Of a stretch of DNA of 64,000 nucleotides, positions 56,104 to 64,000 are shown in pieces. How positions within the stretch are numbered: the first letter of the stretch is position 1; each line of letters begins with the position of its first letter. The position numbers and the translations under genes were made by a program. The notes beneath the pieces were generated by a model. The model saw nothing but the letters and a program-made list of their open reading frames with translations. It was not told the DNA's origin and made no database searches. Source of the stretch: Chlorops oryzae (Eukaryota; Arthropoda; Insecta; Diptera; Chloropidae). The DNA is taken from NCBI GenBank assembly GCA_020466095.1, contig CM035806.1:121701168-121765167 (forward strand), given 5' to 3'.

Positions 56104-57696
56104 ATGTATGGGGCTCTGCCTCGGGTGACCGTTTACTTCCCCTTACAACAAAACTTGTATGGAAACAACAAGAAATTTAAAAGAGGACTTTACAGCTCTC
56201 TCTGTGCAGAGCAGGGCCCTTCGACACCTGAAGTGGTGGCTACCCAAAGCCCCGCTCCAGTGGTTGAAACTGATGCCATTTCAATCACCGGTTCTGCATT
56301 GACCGACGATTCCATGGTAACCATTACTGCCGAAGAAGAAGACAGACTATTGGATTTTAAAGAGCCTCAGTCTGTCCAACCGGAGGCAACAGCGTTGTCC
56401 AAGAAGACGAAAGAGAGGCTCTCCGGAGCCGCTCGAAAACGATTCAAGCGACTTATAGACGCAGGACATCAGCCTGATGAAGCCAGGAAACTGGCTAAGC
56501 TTCCTCGTGTAGCGGACAGCGAACGGGGCAAACGACCGCGCGGAAGCGAGTCGACCCCAGAGGGTAATCCGCCGAAACGGATGGCTGAGATAGACGGGCG
56601 GAATACACCCGTGGTGTCTCAGCCAACCCAGGTGGCCTCTGGGAGAGATCTTCGGGTAAACATTGTGCCCGCGTCGTTCCCGGACGCTGTCTGCTCCACG
56701 GAGGAGCTTGAAAATATCCAGAAGGATCTACTGGAAAGAATACTGCAGCCAAGGGAAGGGGAAGTCACAAAGCCCCAGTTCCTTGGATGCAGTTTCAAAC
56801 CTGGGTGGCTGTCCCTTCAATGTCGGGACAGAGCCACAGTGGAGTGGCTCAGGGGAGTAGTTCCCGAGATCTGGCCCTGGGAAGGTGCGCAACTGAGAAT
56901 TGCGAGCGAGGCAGAAATTCCCCGCCCACAAATTTTCATCGGCTACTTTCCTGGCGAAGAGCCGAACCACCGCATTTTGGGCTTCATTAAAGCCCAAAAC
57001 AGCGGTTTTAATGTGGACAATTGGCGTGTCCTCAACCGCGTCCAGAGAGCAGCGGTGCTAGAGCTAACCATAGCTCTCGATGGCAAATCCGCCGATGCAC
57101 TCAAGGCCAACAATGGGACGCTGAGCTTTGAGTTTGGGACTGTCCACTTAAGACCAAGCTCGAAGCCAAGAAATGGAAAGCCCGGAAAGCGCCCTAGCTC
57201 CAGAACAGCGATCGAGGACGGGGAGAAGGGCTTGAAGATAAATAAGGCAAGCAAAAAGCCCACGGTAGCGGCGGTGCCTTCTAAACCAAGCGACAAGGGC
57301 TTGGAGGCTCTGAACTTGGAGCACCAGCGCCTCGGCACGGGCTGCGTTAGCAACGGGAGGACAAACGGCCTCCCTGCAAGCCATAGCCCTAAGACCACCC
57401 CTCACAGTTGGCAAGCCCCGCCAACAATCGGGAAGACGGAAGAAGGGGGAAGGTCAAAGCGCGGAGGAGCGGGTACTCGCGTCAACTTCCAGGGGCAGGA
57501 AGAAGAATGCCAGACGCTAGAACAACAAAAGGGAGGCAGCAAAAATGCCTCCAAATTAACCTCCATCGGGCAAAAGCAGCCATGCATGTGCTCGAGAGGA
57601 GGTTTCACGGGAAAGGAAAAGGTGTGGCTATGTTACAAGAGCCCTGGGCAACCCCCCGTGACATCCTTGGTTTGTCCAAAAGTATGTGTAAGGTAA
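56104..57696 (+). CDS. Retrotransposon ORF1 (nucleic-acid-binding, Gag-like)
   Basis: A 530-codon frame from ATG 56104. Residues about 100-170 are basic (LSGAARKRFKRLIDAGHQP, then an ARKLAKLP-containing stretch). Residues about 185-360 resemble the insect DUF4780-type domain common in LOA-group ORF1 proteins (NIVPASFPDAVCSTEELENI, FIGYFPGEEPNHRILGFI). The C-terminal part is Pro/Lys/Gly-rich. By family role it would coat the element RNA. It has no classical CCHC knuckles. Its last ~70 codons overlap the endonuclease coding of ORF2 in another frame and look like read-through, so the natural end may lie near 57,450. I see no internal stop, so this part may still be intact. Confidence 0.75.
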   Translation: MYGALPRVTVYFPLQQNLYGNNKKFKRGLYSSLCAEQGPSTPEVVATQSPAPVVETDAISITGSALTDDSMVTITAEEEDRLLDFKEPQSVQPEATALSKKTKERLSGAARKRFKRLIDAGHQPDEARKLAKLPRVADSERGKRPRGSESTPEGNPPKRMAEIDGRNTPVVSQPTQVASGRDLRVNIVPASFPDAVCSTEELENIQKDLLERILQPREGEVTKPQFLGCSFKPGWLSLQCRDRATVEWLRGVVPEIWPWEGAQLRIASEAEIPRPQIFIGYFPGEEPNHRILGFIKAQNSGFNVDNWRVLNRVQRAAVLELTIALDGKSADALKANNGTLSFEFGTVHLRPSSKPRNGKPGKRPSSRTAIEDGEKGLKINKASKKPTVAAVPSKPSDKGLEALNLEHQRLGTGCVSNGRTNGLPASHSPKTTPHSWQAPPTIGKTEEGGRSKRGGAGTRVNFQGQEEECQTLEQQKGGSKNASKLTSIGQKQPCMCSRGGFTGKEKVWLCYKSPGQPPVTSLVCPKVCVR

Positions 57697-58632
57697 TGCA
57701 TCATATCTCACACGAACGCCCTCGGGCTGCACTTCTTATCAGAAATAATATAAATATCTTCCCTATCACAGAACTAAACAGCCGGGACCTAGTGGCAGCT
57801 ATTGTGGACGTGCCTAGGAGGGAGGGAGCAATTAAAAAAGTCCTGGCCTCTGCTTACCTTCCAGGAGACGACGTACAGATCCCTACGCCGCAGCTGGAAC
57901 AACTGGTAAGGTACTGTCGGGCGGAGAATTACCAACTGGTCGTGGGTTTCGACGCCAACGCCCACCACTCAGCATGGGGTAGCACAGACATTAACAACAG
58001 GGGTGAGTACCTACTAGATTATATTAGTAGTAATAACCTGGTAGTCGTAAATACAAGAGATGAACCCACTTTTATGAATAGCATTCGAGGGGACGTACTA
58101 GATATCACCCCTGCTACCCCTTTTATCTCCAATTCTTTCTCCAACTGGCATGTCTCAAATGAAGCCTCGATGTCAGATCATAGACATATAAGATTTGACA
58201 TCCAGGCCGAGATCATCTTTGAAACAGTTTATAGAAATCCTAGGAAGACTAAATGGGAACTCTTCCGCGCTCATTTGGAAGCGGAAACTAACTACTCACC
58301 GGCTCTGATTCGAACACATGAGGAGCTTGAGCTGGAGACAAACAAACTCCAAGAAGCCATACCGCACGCCTGGGAACGCAGCTGCCCATTGAAGACCCGT
58401 AAAACACGCAGGAATGTCACCTGGTGGAACAGGGAGCTAGATGAATGCAGGCGAACGGCGCGCAGGCTATTCAACAGGGCAAAATCAAATGGCGAGTGGA
58501 ATAACTATCGCCTTGCCCTAACGGAATACAACAAGAAATTACGAAAGTCAAAGCGAGTAGCCTGGCGAAGCTACACTAAGAGTATTGAAAGCCTGCCGGA
58601 GGCTGTTAGACTCCAAAAAGTGCTCGCAAAGG

Positions 58633-60006
58633 CAGGCACGGCAGAACAGATTTTTCCCGAGTGGGTAGTAGAGGTGGGAAAAAATCGATGTTAACATCGA
58701 TACATCGATAGTATCGATGTTTTTAAGTTAAAATAAATAATAATGAAAAGAAAGTTAAAAATGCAAAATAGATTAAGTTTGATTTAATTCTAACAACCTT
58801 AGTTGATGGAAAAAAATTGTTAGTTATCAGAAACCATCAATAGTGCACGATTGTGGGATACATCGACGATGTTTTTAAACATCTATATGTACACACATAC
58901 AACATTCCAAGTCCGAAGTTTTGTGGTTCAGAAGTTATAAGTATTTTTCCATTTGTGGAGGTAGGAGTGGGCGGATCACGCCCATATTTTGCAGTAATAT
59001 CCCAATGAGTGAAAGGTATGTACGTTCCAAGTCCGAAGTGAATATGTTCAGTAGTTCAGGAGTTATTAGCATATTTTATTTGTGGGGGAAGCAGTGGGCG
59101 GATCACGCCCATATTTTTCAATAACATCCCAATGGGTCCAAGGTATATATGATCCAAGTTTGAAGTGAATGTGTTCAGTGGTTCAGAAGTTACGAGCATT
59201 TTTATATATGTATGTAAACAAATGCTACCGCAAAGCATTTAGAAAGAAAAGCTGATGCAATATTGTACATGCGTACATATGTACATAGAATACATTCCGC
59301 ATTCTTGGAAAGGCGCGCCGTCGCATATAGAAAAATGCTCATAACTTCTGAACCACTTAACATATTCACTTCAAACTTGGAACATATATACCTTGGACCC
59401 ATTGGGATGTTATTGAAAAATATGGGCGTGATCCGCCCACTGCTTCCCCCACAAATTAAATATGCTAATAACTCCTGAACTACTGAACATATTCACTTCG
59501 GACTTGGAACGTACATACCTTTCACTCATTGGGATATTACTGCAAAATATGGGCGTGATGAAAAAAATACTTATAACTTTTGAACCGCCAAACGTATTAA
59601 CTTCCGACTTGGAATGTACAACATATCATACATGCAGTAAATGCCTCCGAAATAATAGAATAACATTTTATTTAAAAAGACAATTATTAGGGTAAAATTT
59701 TTACGTATTAAATTTTCGCGGCCAAGTATTTTCCAAATACTTCCGTTTGGTAGTTTTGGCTTATGTCGTTTAATGCTTTTCATTCTTTATTAACGCAAAG
59801 ATACAGGCTCTACGGAAACATTGCATATTAACTCAAAATGAAAAAATTGGAAAAAATTTTTTTGTCAAAACTGGCATTCCAAAAATTTCGTGAAATTTTT
59901 ACTGAGTAAAATAGCCACTTGGAAAATTTCGAGTGGGTAAAATACCCACTCGGAAAATCTCGAGTGGGTACAACTACCCCATGTAAACGCCGTTCTGCCG
60001 TGCCTG
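58633..60006. mobile_element. hAT-like element (1374 bp) inside the retrotransposon
   Basis: The ends are CAGGCACGGCAGAAC and its exact complement. The duplication CGCAAAGG is perfect (58625-58632, 60007-60014). Removing the element and one duplication rejoins ORF2 in frame as VLAKEHNPG. Inside is a palindromic array (arms about 58895-59210 and 59330-59640) with GTGGGCGGATCACGCCCA words and a TATCGATG cluster (58686-58722). No transposase. Confidence 0.92.
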
Positions 60007-60089
60007 CGCAAAGGAACACAATCCGGGTATCTGCTCGCTAAAGACTCCCTCTGGGAAATACACGAGCACGCCGGATGAAACATGCCAGC

Positions 60090-60634
60090 CAAGGGCGTAG
60101 CTAGAGAAAGAGTGCTTTGGTAGTGCTTATATTTGCCACAGTTGTATATTGAACAATTATAAGATATTAACCGAAAAAAAATTTGGGGGGGCAAGAAGAA
60201 GTTTAGAGAGTTTTGGACCAAAAACCCAAAAAATCCGAAAAATTAATGACGTCCGATTTCGATGAAAATTTATATATAGAATAAGTGAAAAATTCTAAGA
60301 ATTTTGGCACTTAAACTTTTTAAAAATACTGATTACAACTAGTCTAGTTTGGGCCTAGTTCCAAACTGGTCCAAAAAGGACTAGTTCTTATAAGTTTTTT
60401 GAAAAAGTTTTAGTACCAAACTTCTTAGAATTTTTCACTTATTTTATATATAAATTTTCATCGAAATCGGACGTCATTAATTTTTCGGATTTTTTGGGTT
60501 TTTGGTCCAAAACTCTCTAAACTTCTTCTTGCCCCCCCCAAATTTTTTTTCGGTTAATGTCTTATAATTGCTCAATATACAACTGTGGCAAATATAAGCA
60601 CTACCAAAGCACTCTTTCTCTAGCTACGCCCTTG
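60090..60634. mobile_element. hAT-like foldback MITE (545 bp)
   Basis: The ends are CAAGGGCGTAGCTAGAGAAA and the complement, with arms of about 250 bp that make the whole element nearly palindromic. The duplication ATGCCAGC is perfect (60082-60089, 60635-60642). Removing it rejoins ORF2 in frame as DETCQLLLETHFPE. Confidence 0.92.
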
Positions 60635-63245
60635 ATGCCAGCTGCTATTGGAAACGCACTTTCCAGAATGTATCCTAGCAGACGATAATCTATCCACCCA
60701 TACACCGAATGTTATGGGAAATAGGAGAGAAATGAGCCTAACGGGTAGAATCTTCACAATCAATCGTTTAAAATGGGCAGTAAAGAGCTTTAGCCCTTTT
60801 AAATCTCCTGGCTTAGATGGAATATACCCATGTATGCTACAGGAAGGACTGGATATGCTAAGAAGCTGCCTGATAAGGATATTTAGATCCAGTCTTTATC
60901 TCAATTATATACCGGCAGGGTGGAGGAAGATCAGGATGGTCTTTATATCAAAGGCGGGCAAAAGGTCGGAACAAACGCCTAAGGTCTTTCGCCCTATCAG
61001 TCTCAGCTCATTTCTCCTAAAAACAATGGAGAAAATTCTGGATAGATATATCAGGGAAACGTCACTTAGCGTCTTCCCACTGAGCGCAAACCAGTTTGTT
61101 TTCACGCAGGGAAATCAACTGAAACAGCCATACATAGCCTGACGACAACCATCGAGAAGGCATTGGCGGCAAAAGAAGTTGCCCTAGGGGCTTTTCTGAA
61201 CATCCAAGGTGCTTTTGACAACACCGCCTTTGATGCAATCAGAGCAGCCATGAATCGGAAAAACATAGAATCCGTCATAGTGAAATGGACCATATCAATG
61301 CTAGAAAGCAGACGAATCACGGCCCAACTCGGCAGCGTCTCCAAGACCATTATAGCCACTAGAGGATGCCCACAAGGAGGGGTCCTATCACCTTTACTAT
61401 GGAATATAGTAATAGACGAACTGTTGACAGTGCTGACAAACAAAGCCTACACAGTTCAAGGATATGCAGACGACGTAGTAATTGTGGTTCAAGGAAAATT
61501 TGAAACCACTATAACTGAAGGAATGCAAAAAGGACTCAACATCGTCCATAGATGGTGCTGCGACAAAGGGCTGACAGTAACCCCTTCAAAAACGGTACTA
61601 GTGCCGCTTACAGCTCGCAGGAAACTTCATCTTGGTACGATCCACTTAAGCGATGTTCCAATCACAACGTCGGACACCGCTAAGTACCTAGGTGTCACAT
61701 TCGACAAAAAGCTTAACTGGAATGAGCACACAGAGAGGCTCATCAGCAGAGCCACTAGATTGGTGATGATGTGCCAACGGCTCTATGGGAAAACCTGGGG
61801 CCTTAAGCCTAAACTTATCTTCTGGTCTTACCAAACCGTGATAAAGCCCGCAATTACGTATGCGGCGCTAGCATGGTGGCAGAAGGCAAGTCAGAGGAAA
61901 ACCCAGGCTGCCCTTAGCAAACTCCAACGCCTGATCTGCTTAAGCGTTACAGGAGCGACTAAATCATGACCCACAGCGGCAATGTGCGCCCTATTGAATT
62001 TAACACCTCTTCACATAGAAATACAAATGGAGGCTGCAAGAAGCGCACTGCGATTACCTAACGTTCTCTCCTTGAAAGCAGGGGATCTCACGGGCCACCT
62101 TAGCATCCTGGAAACGGCTTTTTATGAACCTTCATTCAGGATTCCAGACGGTTGCGAGAAAACATACATATTCAACAGGAAGTTCGAGGTTTTGATACAC
62201 CGCCGACAATCCTGGGCGGATAGAAAGGTATACCTACCAGCGGGAACACTAGCATGGTACACGGACGGTTCAAAACTTGAAAATGAGAACAGTGGGGCCG
62301 GAGTCTATGTCCCCAATCTCAAACTATCCGTCCCGATGGGAAAATTTCCATCAGTCTATCAGCCAGAAATTTATGCCATTGAACTATGCGCCAGAGAATG
62401 TCTAAGAAGACGCCTTTCTGGAGCGCTCATAGCCATTCACTCGGACAGCCAAGCAGCGCTTAAAGCCTTGCAATCCAACGTTGTGAGCTCAAAACTTGTG
62501 CTGCCCTGCCTAAAACTTCTTCAGGAACTATCTAAGTGCAATCATGTAACGCTTATATGGATTCCTGGACACGAAGGATTTGAAGACAACGAAATAGCAG
62601 ACCAGCTAGCAAAGAAGGGAGCTGATACAGACTTCATAGGTCCAGAACCCTTCTGTACTGTACAGGCGAGCTATCTTGACAACATCCTGGAGGCATGGAA
62701 ACACAGGAAGATTAGCAGACACTGGGCCATGCTCGACGGCCTACGGCAAGCAAAAAAATCTCCTGACACCAGGCTGTTTTAAAGCCAAGGAAATTCTAAG
62801 CCTCAGTAGGCTTGAAATTAGCCTACTAACCGGATTCATGACTGGTCATGGACCAGTTGGGTACCATCTGAAGAGAATAAAGCTCTCAGACACGGACATA
62901 TGCCGATTCTGCACAGAGCACTGCGAGACCACCACTCACCTACTCTGTTCTTGCCCAGCACTCGCCTCCAAGCGATTGAAATACCTCAACAAGGCGTTTC
63001 CACAGCCTAATGAGGTAAAAACATTTAATCCCAGATCAATCGTAGCGCTTATCAAAAGCCGTGTTAACAAAACACGGGATAGCACAATAGATCACCTCTG
63101 GTCGCAGTGCACAATTGTCCCTCTACTAATAATAATAATTTCTATATCTAATTTATCTACCTCATTTTGAAATTTTTTTGAACGCAATACGTTCCCTATG
63201 GTGTCCCCTTCTCAATCGTATTCATCCTCTTCATCAGATGACGAT

Positions 63246-63671
63246 TCATAACTCATTACATAATAGCTTTTCTAATTCTATGCATTCGTCTATAGTAAAA
63301 TTAATTATAATTAAATAATCCGATTGTTCGTTCGTTATTTCGTTCGGTTCCTGCGAAGGTTCGTTCGGTTTTTCGATCGGTTCGTCCGAAGGTTCGTCCG
63401 TTCGTTCGGTCGGTTCGTCCGAAGGTTCGTTCGTTCGTTCGAACGGTTCGTCCGAAGGTTCGTTCGTTCGTTCGATCGGTTCGTTCGTTCGTTCGATCGG
63501 TTCGTCTTGGTCGATCATATATTCTATGGTATATTCGACGTCCATTTCTTTACATCCTTCATTTACCTCGTCCTGAATGTGTGTTATTTCCTGACATCCT
63601 TCATTTACCTCGTCCTGAATGTGTGAAATTTCCTGACATCCTTCATTTACCTCGTCCTGAATGTGTGACAT
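63246..63671 (-). CDS. Acidic tandem-repeat ORF (141 codons), unknown
   Basis: The first ATG is at 63671; an in-frame stop lies about 65 bp upstream. Residues 1-43 hold three copies of a 14-residue unit, SHIQDEVNEGCQEI (42 bp). A fourth, diverged unit lies upstream of the Met. Residues about 55-110 hold 11-residue units, NEPSDEPTERT-like (33 bp), plus shorter 7-residue ones. The tail, LIIINFTIDECIELEKLLCNEL, is non-repetitive and amphipathic. Unit lengths are multiples of three and most differences between units keep acidic or polar residues, which suggests coding. But the plus strand is also open for 100 codons, as expected when repeat units are triplets. No family recognised. Confidence 0.4.
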   Translation of the reverse strand: MSHIQDEVNEGCQEISHIQDEVNEGCQEITHIQDEVNEGCKEMDVEYTIEYMIDQDEPIERTNEPIERTNEPSDEPFERTNEPSDEPTERTDEPSDEPIEKPNEPSQEPNEITNEQSDYLIIINFTIDECIELEKLLCNEL

Positions 63672-63700
63672 TTCTTGACATCCTTCATCTACATCGTCCT
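63325..63700. repeat. Two adjacent tandem repeats (33/21-bp and 42-bp units)
   Basis: GGTTCGTCCGAAGGTTCG-type units occupy 63325-63510. Four 42-bp units with ACATCCTTCATTTACCTCG occupy 63545-63700. Both lie inside the minus-strand ORF at 63246-63671. Confidence 0.9.
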
Positions 63701-64000
63701 GATTGTGTGACTGTTTATATGTTTTGTGATAAATTCAATTATCCGATTATGTCTTTTAGTATTACTTACTAGTTCAGCAGAATGTTTCCTTTTTTTTTGG
63801 AGTATTAGCGATGAATACAGCTTGCCGCAGTCGCAGTAGTGTTTTTTTTTATATAAGTTGGCATTTGCTTTTTTGGTGTCTAATCAAGTGAACGTTTTTT
63901 GTAAAAACGCGGTTGCAGATTTGACAGGCGTAATTGACGCATTTATGCCTTGTGTAGTAAATAAAACGCTGCATGTTAACTCTAAAAGGAAAATTGTTTT
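63701..64000. other. Unassigned 3' edge
   Basis: AT-rich with a TTTTTTTTT run at 63790 and AATAAAACGC at the end. No gene is recognised. Confidence 0.35.

Larger units (their letters stand above)
55930..63140 (+). mobile_element. Non-LTR retrotransposon (LOA/I-type), with two nested hAT-like insertions
   Basis: A GC-richer block than its surroundings, carrying a 5' leader, an ORF1, and an ORF2 with endonuclease, reverse transcriptase, RNase H and C-terminal Cys/His domains in order. An RNase H after the reverse transcriptase is known for the I, LOA and related clades. A short (TAA)n-like run at 63125-63136 may mark the 3' end, as in I-type elements. About 5.2 kb remain when the hAT-like insertions at 58633-60006 and 60090-60634 are removed. 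The exact 5' end and target duplication were not found. Confidence 0.85.
57408..63170 (+). pseudogene. Retrotransposon ORF2 (endonuclease, RT, RNase H), broken
   Basis: Frame is -1 relative to ORF1; no ATG fits the start, so expression by frameshift or re-initiation is likely. Endonuclease (57540-58200): QINLHRAKAA, LQEPWA, GFDANAHHSAWGS, SDHRHI. Reverse transcriptase (60700-61900): SFSPFKSPGLDG, RPISLSSFLLKTMEK, GCPQGGVLSPLLW and YADDVVI. Motif A reads FLNIQGAFDN, with Asn at the catalytic Asp position. RNase H (62255-62640): TDGS, QPEIYAI, HSDSQAA, NEIADQLA, so all four acids are present. C-terminal cluster: CRFCTEHCETTTHLLCSCPAL. Damage: hAT insertions after 58632 and 60089; a missing T near 61098-61103; TGA at 61967-61969; one extra A in 62752-62758. 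The copy is dead. Confidence 0.92.

Noticed and set aside
58686..58722. Cluster of TATCGAT words resembling DREF/BEAF sites (also 10950-11010 and 37690-37870)
   Set aside because: They lie inside hAT-like elements or repeats, not at a gene promoter, and track with element ends; no reason to call regulation.

Overview
The window looks like non-coding, transposon-saturated DNA from a higher fly (Diptera, Schizophora; possibly a calyptrate). The evidence is one multi-exon nuclear gene with GT-AG introns (ERGIC-53), AT-rich spacers, mini-me/DINE-1-type dipteran repeats with (GTCY)n and (TA)n tracts, a mariner very close to the Himar1 type of the horn fly Haematobia irritans, and three 100-N scaffold gaps. 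I see no bacterial, viral or CRISPR signal. Species cannot be read from the sequence.

Layout. 1-120 holds a 38-residue ORF tail, perhaps a last exon. 120-13,000 is a stack of nested terminal-inverted-repeat elements. It includes hAT-like elements with perfect or near-perfect 8-bp target duplications (186-919, 6467-6624, 7991-10824, 9300-9743, 11023-11496), a 233-bp MITE family present five times in the window, TTA-duplicating MITEs, and foldbacks at 3768-5081 and 5083-7725. 13,000-35,000 is dominated by three subfamilies (A, B, C) of mini-me/DINE-1-like, probably Helentron-derived elements. This part also holds a decayed Tc1-like element (15499-18476) split by a subfamily C element carrying a 101-bp satellite. 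36,300-36,750 is a GAATAGAAGA minisatellite. 37,785-40,782 is a chain of hAT-like elements sharing one 8-bp target word, with a Himar1-like mariner nested inside. 42,900-50,900 holds further MITEs, a non-LTR fragment, a 1.1-kb foldback, a candidate solo LTR and tRNA-like modules.

The one well-supported host gene is ERGIC-53 (51666-53890, + strand, five coding exons), the L-type lectin cargo receptor of the early secretory pathway. It has one extra A in exon 2 that breaks the frame. 55,930-63,170 is a LOA/I-type non-LTR retrotransposon: an ORF1 followed by an ORF2 with endonuclease, reverse transcriptase, RNase H and a C-terminal Cys/His cluster. Its ORF2 is interrupted by two later hAT-like insertions. 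63,246-63,671 (- strand) is an acidic tandem-repeat ORF.

Two themes stand out. First, subfamilies A, B and C share an end architecture (an end hairpin plus an 11-12 bp subterminal inverted repeat) while the bases filling it differ, so structure is conserved over sequence. Second, frameshifts in three unrelated coding sequences are all explained by one extra A in an A-run. This points to assembly error at least as much as to real decay.
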